A DNA stretch of 64,000 bases from Daejeonella sp. H1SJ63 (GTDB lineage: Bacteria > Bacteroidota > Bacteroidia > Sphingobacteriales > Sphingobacteriaceae): the NCBI RefSeq assembly GCF_029360775.1, contig NZ_JARKMZ010000039.1, positions 95,279 through 159,278 of the forward strand, in the 5' to 3' direction. The notes under the pieces were generated by a model, which was given only the letters and a program-made list of their open reading frames with translations, ran no database searches and had not been told where the DNA came from. Below, piece after piece: positions 27,001 through 36,115 of the stretch. The position numbers and the translations under genes are program-made. The stretch's first letter is position 1. Every line of letters begins with the position of its first letter.

Positions 27001-27945
27001 ATTATCGCTTACGGCTATAATCTTTTTGGTGTTGATATCGAATTGCTGAAGAGAGGTATTGGTACCTACCCATAATTTATCATTTTGCGATTTTGCAAGA
27101 GCATATACAGGATTTATACTCAATGATGAATTTTTATCCGGTTCAACAGCATAATATGTAAATGATCGACTTTCTTTATTAACAAGATTTAAACCTTTGC
27201 TTGTTCCTGTCCAGATTTGCTTTTTATTGTCTTCAATTATGGTAAAAGCATAATTCTTGTCATTATTCTTCTCTTTTTTGCAGGTAAATCTGAGCCATTT
27301 ATTAGTTTTTCGATTCAGAAGGTTCAAGCCTTTGTCTGTACCTACCCATATATTATGATTACTGTCTTCATAAATAGAAATAATTTTTGAACTGATCAGG
27401 CTGGTTGAATCTGCCGGATCATGAAAGTGTTTTATGAATATTTTAGTTTTTTCATCGTAAATATTCAGTCCTCTGGAAGTCCCGATCCATATTAAACCTG
27501 CATGATCAATCAGTACCTTATTAATTTTGTTATTACTTAATGAGTTTTTATCCTTTGAGTCATGACTGAAATTCTTAAATTTTTTATCTGACCTTTGGTA
27601 TTTGCTCAAACCAGCTGTTCTGGTTCCCAACCACAGGTTTCCATCTTTGTCTTCCGCAATTGTTTGTATATGATTTGACGGTAGCGTACCCTTTGTGCTT
27701 TCTGAATGTTTAAAAATTTCAAACTTAAAACCATCATACTTATTCAACCCATCCTGTGTTGCAAACCAAATAAATCCGAATTTGTCTTTATGAATATCAA
27801 GTATAGAATTTTGCGAAATATCATTGGAACTGCTGATGCTGTTCAAATTCAGTGATAGTTTTTGGGAATTGGCATTGAAAACTGAAAAAACAGTGATCAA
27901 AAGATATAGATGTAAGCCTTTTATATTCATCAGCATGCTCATCAT
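24088..27945 (-). CDS. Hybrid two-component sensor (Reg_prop propeller, HK and receiver)
   Basis: A 1285-residue protein. A signal anchor is followed by many Reg_prop repeats (about residues 40-690, each with GxIWIGTxxGLxxY), which form periplasmic propellers. Then come a Y_Y_Y domain (about 725-795), one membrane helix (about 807-827), a coiled coil, a histidine kinase with phosphate acceptor His907 (ATISHEIRTPMNG), an ATPase domain (about 1005-1120) and a receiver with Asp1210 (LILMDMQMPNID). It ends after the receiver: the AraC-type DNA-binding domain found in classic Bacteroidetes HTCS proteins is absent. Output must therefore pass to another protein. The start ATG at 27945 gives a good signal sequence. 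It faces the cytochrome-type locus across 305 bases. Confidence 0.93.
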   Translation of the reverse strand: MMSMLMNIKGLHLYLLITVFSVFNANSQKLSLNLNSISSSNDISQNSILDIHKDKFGFIWFATQDGLNKYDGFKFEIFKHSESTKGTLPSNHIQTIAEDKDGNLWLGTRTAGLSKYQRSDKKFKNFSHDSKDKNSLSNNKINKVLIDHAGLIWIGTSRGLNIYDEKTKIFIKHFHDPADSTSLISSKIISIYEDSNHNIWVGTDKGLNLLNRKTNKWLRFTCKKEKNNDKNYAFTIIEDNKKQIWTGTSKGLNLVNKESRSFTYYAVEPDKNSSLSINPVYALAKSQNDKLWVGTNTSLQQFDINTKKIIAVSDNSIVEDLSPNDGVYSLEEDKSGILWIGTSSQSVIKYDRNLTYFPAYKYSATKTPSATNIIRGISEDNKGNLYLATDAGLEYFDRSTEKYKTYKHVSSDQGSLASNYTSSVLVNGQNTGVWVGTSSNGLDFLDLKRGKFKHYRAGNNPENLNTNHIYSLIEDRNGNIWIGTDGGGVNVLNPKNGIFRKYLHSKNKPESISDNSIQSIFEDSRGNIWIAGYSNGISIYDPVKQTFSRLNTANSKLSSNVVSVIYEDRSGNIWIGTMERGLNKYNLKTKNFTVYNEDNKLINNTINYITEDKQGAIWLSTNKGIVRIDPFKEIFKNFSYYNGIKSLEFNLASGIKLKNGEIALGGINGFNIINPGNIKFNYNKPPIAFTTLEVLNKKVKVGSADSPLKESLLIAKEISLKYSQSVFTISYAALDYTISENNSYAYKLEGFDEQWNFVGTDRKATYTNLDPGTYIFRVKAANENNIWNNEGISLKVIIEPPYWMTWWFRSIIILVIIIFIYLYFRYMMHNISIQKSELEKLVAERTSEITKQSINVQNLNFELQKQTNILKKQKHQEQQARLLAENLKMEAEKANRAKSTFLATISHEIRTPMNGVLGMASLLSATRLNKLQNNYTQSIIESGESLLNVINDVLDFSKIESGKFDLNDHDFTLNKLIEDVFRVFEPKIKRSGVTLRYNIGYLVSQELYCDSLRLKQILINLVGNAVKFTEKGEILVEVKLKNSSDLGQELLFEVKDTGIGIAEDQHANLFKAFHQLDSSISRKFGGTGLGLVICERLVKMMNGSIEIQSSKGVGTCVSFTIHCKVASKNIKSISTSNLNNPDHSETKLNMKQDFALNHPLRILIAEDNLMNQKLIILILQKLGYAPQLANDGQEALDLLKTNSFDLILMDMQMPNIDGLEATRLVRKIYGQKPYIIILTANSSNEDKESCLNAGANSFLTKPIDIKHLVSKLQEIYDNFILSVAQ

Positions 27946-28250
27946 GCAAAACCTGTGCCTTGCCTGATGTCTGATTCCTATTTATTTACGATTTATTATT
28001 CTAACTTATTTTTAATATCCTATCGCTACTATTAAATTTATTTCTTTGATAATAAGATTAATCAGATTGGTTTTCCGGTTTGTTTATGAGGATTATATTT
28101 CCCGGTTTGTGGATATTATTCCCGTATAGTAAAATATGGGTAAGATGTTTTCAAAATTCTTCTGCACAAATTCCGGGTATTGCTATTGATTTAAAGCAAT
28201 GGTATATTAGATAAACCAAGTAAGGTATTTAACTGATAAACAAATCAATA
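27946..28250. other. Divergent intergenic region
   Basis: 305 bases between the hybrid sensor and the PSCyt1/DUF1549 gene, AT-rich. I see no clear TAnnTTTG promoter and no strong palindrome. A 42-codon frame at 28086 looks random. Confidence 0.5.
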
Positions 28251-30572
28251 ATGAACAAAAAGGCCTGTTATCTTTTGATTTTATCTGTATTGCTTATTTA
28301 TGGGATTCAGGCCTGTAATTCTACATCTGATGATTCTGCAGAGCCGGATATTCCTGAAACAGTTAGCTATAATTTTGACATCAGACCCATACTTTCTGAT
28401 AAATGTTTTACATGTCATGGCCCTGATGGTAATAAAAGAGAGGCCGGACTTCGTTTGGATAATGAAGAAAGTGCCTTCAGGGCTCTAAAGGATAATCCCG
28501 GAGCACATGCTCTTGTTGCTGGTAAACCTGATCTATCGGAAGTATTCATACGGATATCATCTAAAGACACTGCCGTCTTGATGCCACCCCCATCATCAAA
28601 TCTTAAATTAACTGTCCGTGAGATCGGCTTAATTGAAAAATGGATCAAACAGGGAGCTAAATACGAGAAACACTGGTCGTTTACTGCACCCAAAAAGGCT
28701 CCCCTGCCTGAGGTGGATGATAAAGACTGGATAAGAAATGAAATAGACCACTTCATTCTTGCCAAAATGGAAAGCCGCGGACTTTCGCCCAATAAGGAGG
28801 CAGGAAAGGAGTTCCTTTTAAAGCGGTTAAGCCTCGATCTAACCGGATTACCTCCCGGTATAGATCTGATGGATAGCTTCCTTGCAGATAAAAGTCAGGA
28901 CGCTTATGAAAAAATAGTAAACAGGCTTTTAAATAGTCCGGCTTATGGAGAAAAAATGGCTTTATACTGGCTTGATATTGCACGTTTTGCAGATTCACAT
29001 GGTTATCAGGATGATAGTTACAGGTCGCAATGGCCCTGGCGCGACTGGGTGATCTATTCATTCAATAAAAATATGCCTTATGATCAGTTTGTGACCATGC
29101 AGCTTGCCGGCGATCTTATGCCCAATGCAAGTAAAGAACAGATTCTTGCAACAGGGTTTAACAGAAATCATAAGATCACTGAAGAGGGTGGAGTAGTGGA
29201 CGAAGAGTACCGTGTGCAGTATGTGATTGATCGTACAAATACTTTTTCAAAAGCTTTAATTGGTGTTACTATGGAGTGCGCGCAGTGTCATGACCATAAG
29301 TATGATCCGTTTTCCCAGAAAGATTATTTTAAGCTCTATGCTTTCTTTAATAATGTGAGGGAGGTTGGACTTGAATCTGACGTTGGGGGCCCTGAAACGT
29401 ATGCCAAAACTCCTTTTATAGAGATCAGTAATGATGAAGTTAAGAAGATTCTGAAATTCATTAATAAACGCGATACTAACCGGTTGATTGTTTCTGTGAT
29501 GGGAGAAAAGGATACACTAAGGAAAACCTATATTCTTAAGAGAGGTGCCTACGATGCCCCTGATCAGGAAGTCGAACCCGGTACACCAGCTTCCATTCTG
29601 GATTTTGACAAGAATTATCCGCAGAATCGATTAGGCCTTTCCAAATGGCTGTTTGATAAAAGGAATCCGCTGACTGCGAGGGTTTTTGTTAATCAGATTT
29701 GGCAGGAAATTTTTGGACGCGGATTGGTTAAAACTGCGGGCGATATGGGAATGCAGGGTGAATTACCTTCACATCCCGAACTGCTTGACTGGTTAGCCGT
29801 AGATTTTATGGATCATGGCTGGAACATTAAGCGATTAATAAAACAGATTGTGAGTTCTGCAACCTACCGTCAGTCTGCTGTGATTAGTTCAGATAAATTG
29901 AAATCTGATCCTGAAAATATCTTTCTGTCCAGAGCACCCCGTTACAGGATTAAGGCTGAGTTGATCCGTGATATTGTGCTTTCCAGCAGTGGGTTACTTG
30001 TAAAAACTATCGGTGGTCCAAGTGTAAAACCATACCAGCCTCAGGGTTTATGGGAAAATGCCACTTCCGGACGCGGGATATTAAGAACCTATAAACAGGA
30101 TCATGGAGAAGATCTTTACAGAAGAGGAATGTATACCTTTATTAAGCGTACTGTTCCTCCGCCGGTTATGGGAGTGTTTGATGCCAGTAATCGTGATCAG
30201 TGCGAGGTTTCACGTCTGAAAACCAATACCCCTTTGCAGGCTTTGATTATGATGAATGACCCTGCGGTTCTGGAGGCATCGAGGGTATTGGCAACAAGGC
30301 TGGATACGGAGCCTGCTCAAATTAATGAAAAGCTTATTAAGGCATTCAGATTGATTGTATGCAGAAAGCCGAGCGAGAAGGAAATCCGATTACTGACTGA
30401 GTACTATAAGGATCAGCTTAATATTTTCAGCAGGCAAAAGATAAGAGCTGAAAAATTACTGGCTGTTGGAGAGGCTCCATTTCCAGATAAAATGGATAAA
30501 ATTCGTGTAGCGGCCATGATGCAGGTTGTTACAGCACTTTATAATCTTGAAGAAACCATAACTAAATCCTGA
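28251..30572 (+). CDS. Lipoprotein with PSCyt1, DUF1549 and DUF1553 domains
   Basis: A 773-residue protein. A lipobox (GIQAC, Cys22) marks it as a lipoprotein. A Planctomycete-type cytochrome domain follows with a C52-x-x-C55-H56 haem site (KCFTCHGPDGNKREAGLRLD). DUF1549 (PSCyt2) contains a second CxxCH (ECAQCHDHKYDP), and DUF1553 (PSD1) occupies the C-terminal half (NPLTARVFVNQIWQEIFGRG, CEVSRLKTNTPLQALIMMND). Such proteins are nearly always paired with DUF1501 proteins, as here (2 bases between). They are thought to act in periplasmic oxidation during breakdown of complex carbohydrates, but no reaction is established. Confidence 0.92.
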   Translation: MNKKACYLLILSVLLIYGIQACNSTSDDSAEPDIPETVSYNFDIRPILSDKCFTCHGPDGNKREAGLRLDNEESAFRALKDNPGAHALVAGKPDLSEVFIRISSKDTAVLMPPPSSNLKLTVREIGLIEKWIKQGAKYEKHWSFTAPKKAPLPEVDDKDWIRNEIDHFILAKMESRGLSPNKEAGKEFLLKRLSLDLTGLPPGIDLMDSFLADKSQDAYEKIVNRLLNSPAYGEKMALYWLDIARFADSHGYQDDSYRSQWPWRDWVIYSFNKNMPYDQFVTMQLAGDLMPNASKEQILATGFNRNHKITEEGGVVDEEYRVQYVIDRTNTFSKALIGVTMECAQCHDHKYDPFSQKDYFKLYAFFNNVREVGLESDVGGPETYAKTPFIEISNDEVKKILKFINKRDTNRLIVSVMGEKDTLRKTYILKRGAYDAPDQEVEPGTPASILDFDKNYPQNRLGLSKWLFDKRNPLTARVFVNQIWQEIFGRGLVKTAGDMGMQGELPSHPELLDWLAVDFMDHGWNIKRLIKQIVSSATYRQSAVISSDKLKSDPENIFLSRAPRYRIKAELIRDIVLSSSGLLVKTIGGPSVKPYQPQGLWENATSGRGILRTYKQDHGEDLYRRGMYTFIKRTVPPPVMGVFDASNRDQCEVSRLKTNTPLQALIMMNDPAVLEASRVLATRLDTEPAQINEKLIKAFRLIVCRKPSEKEIRLLTEYYKDQLNIFSRQKIRAEKLLAVGEAPFPDKMDKIRVAAMMQVVTALYNLEETITKS

Positions 30573-30574
30573 TC

Positions 30575-32029
30575 ATGGAAAAAGATTTTTTAGAGCATGG
30601 TCTCAATTTTAACCGTCGCAGATTTCTGTCAAGACTTAGCCTCGGTCTGGGAAGTGTAGCCCTGGGTTCATTACTCGTGCCGGATATTTTTAATGGAGAC
30701 TCTTCTGATTCTGGTTGGGTACCCGGAATTCCGCATTTTGCACCCAAAGCAAAGCGGGTGATTTATTTGTTTCAGAATGGTGCTCCTTCGCAGCTTGAAT
30801 TATTTGATTATAAACCCAGATTGAGGGATTTAATGGGACAGGATTTGCCCGACTCAGTAAGAAGAGGGCAAAGACTTACCGGAATGACTGCCAATCAGAC
30901 TTCTTTTCCAATGGTAGGCTCATTTGTTGATTTTAAACAATACGGCGATTCCAGAAGCTGGATAAGTGATCTGCTCCCGCATACAGCCAGGGTTGTTGAT
31001 GATATCTGTATCATCAGATCAATGTACACAGAAGCCATTAATCATGATCCTGCGCTTACTTTCTTTCAAACCGGAGCACAGCAGGGTAACCGGCCCAGTA
31101 TGGGATCCTGGCTGAGCTATGGCCTTGGAAGCGAGAATAAGAATCTTCCATCTTTCACTGTACTGTTATCCAAAGGAAGACAGGGAAACAATCAGGGAGT
31201 ATATTCCAAATTGTGGTCGAGCGGATTTTTAGACTCAGTACATCAGGGTGTACAGTTCAGCAGTGGCGATGATCCTGTGCTTTATCTCAAGGATCCGGAT
31301 GGAATGAATAAACAGGAACGCCGGAAGTTTCTGGATCATTTATCTCAGCTGAACCAGATTTCCTATGAAGAATTTGGCGATCCGGAGATCAGCACTAAGA
31401 TTCAGCAATATGAAATGGCTTACAGAATGCAAACCGCCGTACCGGATATTATGGATCTTTCGAAGGAACCGGATGATATTATAAAATTGTATGGTTCTGA
31501 TTCCATGATTCCCGGAACATTTGCAGCCAATTGTTTACTGGCACGCAAACTTTCAGAAAATGGTGTTCGTTTTGTTCAGTTATACCACCAGGGATGGGAT
31601 CATCATGGGAATTTGCCTAATGATATTGCTTCTCAGGCTAAGGAAGTGGATCAGGCATCAGCCGCTTTAATTACTGATCTTAAGCAGCGGGGTTTGCTTG
31701 ATGAAACTCTGGTAATATGGGGTGGTGAATTCGGACGTACGAATTACAGTCAGGGTAAATGGACTGCGGGGAATTACGGACGCGACCATCATCCCCGCTG
31801 TTTCAGTATCTGGATGGCCGGTGGTGGAATAAAACCGGGTATTTCTTACGGTGAAACCGATGAATTCGGCTATAATATTGTAAAAGATCCGGTTCATGTT
31901 CATGATTTTCAGGCAACGATCCTCAATCAGTTAGGGCTTAATCATGAGAAATTAGTTTTTAAACATTTAGGAAGAAGATATCGTCTTACTGATGTTTCAG
32001 GGAAGGTAATTAATGACATTTTAGCTTAG
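30575..32029 (+). CDS. Tat-exported DUF1501 protein
   Basis: A 484-residue member of PF07394. The N-terminal NRRRFLSRLSLGLGSVALGS is a twin-arginine signal. Family motifs are visible: AKRVIYLFQNGAPSQLELFD, NCLLARKLSENGVRFVQLYH and VIWGGEFGRTNYSQG. The family has an alkaline-phosphatase/sulfatase-like fold. It partners the PSCyt1/DUF1549 lipoprotein immediately upstream, and the two probably work together in the periplasm. Confidence 0.92.
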   Translation: MEKDFLEHGLNFNRRRFLSRLSLGLGSVALGSLLVPDIFNGDSSDSGWVPGIPHFAPKAKRVIYLFQNGAPSQLELFDYKPRLRDLMGQDLPDSVRRGQRLTGMTANQTSFPMVGSFVDFKQYGDSRSWISDLLPHTARVVDDICIIRSMYTEAINHDPALTFFQTGAQQGNRPSMGSWLSYGLGSENKNLPSFTVLLSKGRQGNNQGVYSKLWSSGFLDSVHQGVQFSSGDDPVLYLKDPDGMNKQERRKFLDHLSQLNQISYEEFGDPEISTKIQQYEMAYRMQTAVPDIMDLSKEPDDIIKLYGSDSMIPGTFAANCLLARKLSENGVRFVQLYHQGWDHHGNLPNDIASQAKEVDQASAALITDLKQRGLLDETLVIWGGEFGRTNYSQGKWTAGNYGRDHHPRCFSIWMAGGGIKPGISYGETDEFGYNIVKDPVHVHDFQATILNQLGLNHEKLVFKHLGRRYRLTDVSGKVINDILA

Positions 32030-32041
32030 AATTCAAACAGA

Positions 32042-33067
32042 ATGAACAGAAGGAAATTTATTCAGAATACCGCGTGTGCATCAGCGGGGTTGCTAATTAC
32101 CAAAGACCTTTTTGCAGTAAATAAAGGTCCGGTTTACGGGCATAATGGAATGAAGTATACACTGGATACTCAATGGAGTAGATCTGACAGTGTTAAATAT
32201 CCTGTAAATGATTGCCATGAAATGGTTCAGGATAATAAGGGACGTATTATTTTACTGACCAATGAAACTAAAAATAATATCCTGATCTATAATAAATCAG
32301 GTAAACTGCTGGATAGCTGGGGGCATGAATTTCCCGGTGGCCATGGATTGAGTATTGCAGATGAAAACGGGACTCAATTTCTGTATATCACAGATACCAA
32401 TAAGCACCAGGTTTATAAAACAACGATGGATGGGAGGGTACTTCTGACCATTAATGCACCATTAGATGCCGGGATATACAAAAAATCAGAAGAGTTTGTC
32501 CCAACAGAAGTTGCCGTGGATACAAACGGTGATTTTTTTATCGCAGATGGGTATGGAGCTCAATATGTTCTTCATTACAGTCATGATGGTAAGTTAAAGG
32601 GATATTTCGGAGGCAGGGGCAAGGACGATGAGAATCTGGATAATGCACATGGAATAGTTATTGACAGAAGAACTGGGACTCCTTCTTTATTGGTAACCGA
32701 TCGCACCAGAACCTGCTTTAAACGTTTTTCTATGGATGGAAAGCTTGAAGAGATTATTAAACTTCCGGGTGCCTGTGTTTGTCGTCCTGTGATTAAGAAT
32801 GATCATCTGTATGCTGCAGTACTTCGTTCTCCGAATCTCAATAATGCTGGATCCGGGTTCATCACCATACTGGATAAAAACAATAAAGTAGTTTCAAATA
32901 TTGGAGGTACTGAACCGCAATACATCAATGATCAGTTACAGACAATGACTCAGTCAGAAAAAATATTCGTTCATCCTCATGATGTATGTGTTGATGATGA
33001 TGAGAATCTTTATGTTGCACAGTGGGCATCAGGAAAAGTATATCCGTATAAATTTAAAAGGGTCTGA
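32042..33067 (+). CDS. Exported NHL-type six-bladed beta-propeller
   Basis: A 341-residue protein with an N-terminal twin-arginine-like signal (MNRRKFIQNTACASAGLLIT). Repeats such as VAVDTNGDFFIADGYGAQYV and VCVDDDENLYVAQWASGKVY are typical NHL blades. NHL propellers bind proteins or sugars, or act as peptidyl-glycine lyases; no catalytic set is recognised here. It follows the DUF1501 gene by 12 bases and precedes the membrane cytochrome-type gene by 21 bases, in one operon. Confidence 0.82.
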   Translation: MNRRKFIQNTACASAGLLITKDLFAVNKGPVYGHNGMKYTLDTQWSRSDSVKYPVNDCHEMVQDNKGRIILLTNETKNNILIYNKSGKLLDSWGHEFPGGHGLSIADENGTQFLYITDTNKHQVYKTTMDGRVLLTINAPLDAGIYKKSEEFVPTEVAVDTNGDFFIADGYGAQYVLHYSHDGKLKGYFGGRGKDDENLDNAHGIVIDRRTGTPSLLVTDRTRTCFKRFSMDGKLEEIIKLPGACVCRPVIKNDHLYAAVLRSPNLNNAGSGFITILDKNNKVVSNIGGTEPQYINDQLQTMTQSEKIFVHPHDVCVDDDENLYVAQWASGKVYPYKFKRV

Positions 33068-33088
33068 TCCTGCTTTTCCTTTTCAGGT

Positions 33089-35236
33089 ATGAATACAAAG
33101 CTTAAAGCTTATGCCGGGAATCTGATATTTAGTCTGAACATCCTGATTCTGTTTCTTTTGTTTTATGATGATCAGCTGATCATTCCTGATTGGTTACAGT
33201 CTGTTGGCAGGCTGCATCCGATGTTTTTGCATTTTCCGATTGCAATATTATTCTTAGCCTTTATTCTGGAGTACTTCCGATTCAATGAGAAGTTCAGAAG
33301 TCAGGAGTTTTATGCAAAGTTTACTGATGCCCTGTTACTAGGAGGAATATTATCTGCCGGAATAACTGTGGTGATGGGTTTAATACTATCAGTTGAAGAT
33401 GCTTATGAAGGTGAGCAGCTTGAATGGCATAAATGGTTTGGAGTAAGTCTGGTTTTCATATCAGCGGTTTTTTATGTTTTAAGAAATTCAAAGTTCTATA
33501 ATTTAGTTTATGCTAAGGCCGGTACAGTCATCCTTTCGCTACTGCTTATTATGGCAGGGCATTTTGGGGCTGTTCTGACCCATGGCGAAAACTTTGTAAT
33601 GGAGCCTGTTAGTACAAGAGCATCTGTTTCGCTTGAGGAGGCATTGGTTTATGATCATGTAATTCAGCCCGTATTTCAGGAAAAATGTATCAGTTGTCAT
33701 AATGATCAGAAACTAAAGGGGAGTTTAAAACTGACAGATACATTATCAATTTTAAAAGGTGGTAAATCGGGCAAATTATTTATTGCCGGTAAACCTGATC
33801 TTAGTCTCCTGCTTGAAAGGATTCATCTGCCCCTGGGTGCAAAAAAGCATATGCCTCCTTCAGGGAAACCTCAGCTTACCGAAGAGGAGAGCAGGATGCT
33901 GTATTTATGGGTAAAATCACAGAGCGATTTTAAGCAAAAGGTGACTGATCTGCCCTTGAATGATTCTCTGAGAATACTGGCTGCGTCCAGTTTAAAACCT
34001 GCTGATCCGGATGAACAATATGATTTTGCCGCTGCAGATGAAAAGACCGTTCGGAAACTGAATAATTTCTACAGAAGAATAGAATCAGTAGCACAGGGTT
34101 CTCCCGCACTTTCAGTTAGTTTTTTTAATAAAGCAGCCTATTCAGCGGCCTCACTTGAAGAATTAAGTGCCATAAAAAAACAGATCGTATCATTAAGATT
34201 AAGCCGGATGCCTGTGAAAGATGCTGAGCTTAAATTGATATCATCCTTTAAAAATCTTGAGAAGCTTGATCTTAATTTTACAGACATCAGCAGTAAAGGC
34301 ATTTCAGCTCTGAAAGGACTGGATAATCTGAAAGTCTTGTCGCTCTCAGGTACCGCTGTTAAGTTTTTTGATCTTCAGAGTATGTTTGCCGGCAAAAATC
34401 TTAAAGAAATAACGATCTGGAATACAGGGATTAGTGATTCAGAGATTAAGCAGCTTAAACAGCAGTATCCGAATATCAATTTTATCAGTGGATATAAAGA
34501 CGATGGATCAAGTATGATTCAGTTATCAAAGCCTGTTTTGAAAAATAATGGCAGAGTGTTCTCAGATCAGTTAGCGGTAAACCTTTATCATCCCAGGAAA
34601 AGTATAGCCATCCGGTACACATTGGATGGTTCAGAACCCGATAGTATTAAATCTCCTGTTTATAATGGTAATTTACTGATTAAGGAAAGCCTTGTCCTGA
34701 AAACAAAGGCATTTAAAGAGGGCTGGAAAAGTAGTGAGACCGCCGTGTTTACATTATTCAGATCAATAAAACCAGATCAAATATCCCTGATGAAGGCTCC
34801 GAATGAAAATTATAGAGCTGCAGGAGCTAATTCCCTGTTTGATGCCCAGCTTGCTGATATTGACCCAAATAACAATAACTGGCTAGGTTTTATGGAAAAT
34901 GATCTTGTTCTGAACCTGAACTTTAAGCAGCCAAAGAATATCAGGAAGGTTGGATTAAATACACTGATTTCGACAGGGAGTTCTGTGTTTCCGGCTCAAA
35001 GTATCCATGTTTATGGAGGAACTGATGAAAAGAGTTTATCATTACTTGGAATTTTACGTCCTGCAATGCCGGGGAAAGAGGATAAACCGGGGATAAAGAA
35101 TCTCGAAGTAACGCTTCGTAATAAAACTGTTTCCTGTCTGAAGATTGTTGCCAAACCCCTGATAAAAATCCCTTCATGGCATGCTTCGAAAGGAAAACCG
35201 GCATTGATGCTTGTGGATGAGGTTCTGATAAATTAA
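33089..35236 (+). CDS. Multi-domain membrane protein: DUF2231, PSCyt1, LRR, CHB_HEX_C
   Basis: A 715-residue protein. Membrane helices at about residues 10-27, 45-62, 82-100, 113-130 and 140-160 carry a DUF2231 motif (RLHPMFLHFPIAILFL). A periplasmic cytochrome domain follows with C200-x-x-C203-H204 and MPPSGKPQLTEEE. Leucine-rich segments (about 370-470, LEKLDLNFTDISSKG), a chitobiase C-terminal-like domain (about 490-570, IRYTLDGSEPDSIKSPVYNG) and a discoidin-like end come next. It may anchor the exported DUF1549/DUF1501 pair and pass electrons to the membrane; that role is inferred from its haem motif and position. Confidence 0.85.
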   Translation: MNTKLKAYAGNLIFSLNILILFLLFYDDQLIIPDWLQSVGRLHPMFLHFPIAILFLAFILEYFRFNEKFRSQEFYAKFTDALLLGGILSAGITVVMGLILSVEDAYEGEQLEWHKWFGVSLVFISAVFYVLRNSKFYNLVYAKAGTVILSLLLIMAGHFGAVLTHGENFVMEPVSTRASVSLEEALVYDHVIQPVFQEKCISCHNDQKLKGSLKLTDTLSILKGGKSGKLFIAGKPDLSLLLERIHLPLGAKKHMPPSGKPQLTEEESRMLYLWVKSQSDFKQKVTDLPLNDSLRILAASSLKPADPDEQYDFAAADEKTVRKLNNFYRRIESVAQGSPALSVSFFNKAAYSAASLEELSAIKKQIVSLRLSRMPVKDAELKLISSFKNLEKLDLNFTDISSKGISALKGLDNLKVLSLSGTAVKFFDLQSMFAGKNLKEITIWNTGISDSEIKQLKQQYPNINFISGYKDDGSSMIQLSKPVLKNNGRVFSDQLAVNLYHPRKSIAIRYTLDGSEPDSIKSPVYNGNLLIKESLVLKTKAFKEGWKSSETAVFTLFRSIKPDQISLMKAPNENYRAAGANSLFDAQLADIDPNNNNWLGFMENDLVLNLNFKQPKNIRKVGLNTLISTGSSVFPAQSIHVYGGTDEKSLSLLGILRPAMPGKEDKPGIKNLEVTLRNKTVSCLKIVAKPLIKIPSWHASKGKPALMLVDEVLIN

Positions 35237-35440
35237 ATTTACCGCACCAGAGTTTTAGCAGAGGGCTGTCAGAATAATCAATATGCCATTCAAATAGCTG
35301 TATATCAGAAAATTGTATATCTGGTATAATAAAGCTTACCTTTTTTTACATCTGCTTTGAAACGGCGATTGTACGAAATTGGATATCTCATTGCAAATTA
35401 TAGTAGTGCATTATAATACACCTTAATACGGGAATATTTA

Positions 35441-36071
35441 CTATAGATTATGAAATATAGATAAAGGTGCAATATAACGCATTAGTTGAACCAATAACTC
35501 CAGCTCTTTGGATGCACCTGCAATAGATTTCATTTCAATCCAATGCCCCAGAAGCATAATGAGTATCAGGGTCGACAATTCCCAGAAAAAATCCATATCC
35601 TGTAAGCCAAATACAATGGCTACACTGTAAACGTATGCTACGGTTATTGCGAAACCGATCAGAAACATCATGCCGGGATTTTTTGCCTTTGTCTCATCAA
35701 CTAATCCTTTTAAAAAGGGCCTGCCGCCATAAAAAAACACAATCGTTGATAAGGCAAATAATATATAGGTTGATCCTGTAAAGTGCCAGTCAACACCAAT
35801 AAACTGCTGTATCATTGGTGATAAAAGCATGATAGGAATAGTAAGTTGCAAGTACCACATAAAACCGTTTTTTGAAATCAGCGATCATTGCTATATGGTC
35901 ATGTCCTGCATGTCCCATAGCCGCATGCTTATCATGGTCATGATTGGTCTTGTTTGCATCTTCCTTATCATTCACTGGAATAAGATTCATCCCACAAACA
36001 GGGCAATTACCCGGATTATCCTGAATAATTTCAGGATGCATGGGGCATGTGTATTTTTGTTGCTGTTCCAT
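35441..36071 (-). pseudogene. Truncated, frameshifted heavy-metal (Cu-type) P-ATPase
   Basis: Two overlapping frames read one gene. The upstream frame (36071-35790) has a metal-binding N-terminus ([26 protein letters not shown]) and a His-rich linker, then loses the family pattern after [11 protein letters not shown]. The other frame (35860-35441) continues with [17 protein letters not shown] and GHWIEMKSIAGASKELELLVQLM, after which the sequence becomes unrelated and stops. A one-base shift near 35850 and a break near 35484 leave about 200 of some 700-800 residues. The ATPase phosphorylation and ATP-binding domains are missing, so no pump can be made. Confidence 0.85.
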
Positions 36072-36115
36072 TTCAATAGTATTATTTGTTAGCTGAAGAG
36101 GCTTCGAACGCTAAT

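Noticed and set aside
28086..28214. A 42-codon frame in the gap between the hybrid sensor and the PSCyt1 gene
   Set aside because: No conserved pattern, mixed composition and no start signal; probably chance.
35237..35440. Copy of the tRNA-Pro 3' end at the left edge of the copper cluster
   Set aside because: Looked for the 3' tRNA sequence in this gap and found none, so a classical tRNA-targeted island cannot be claimed.
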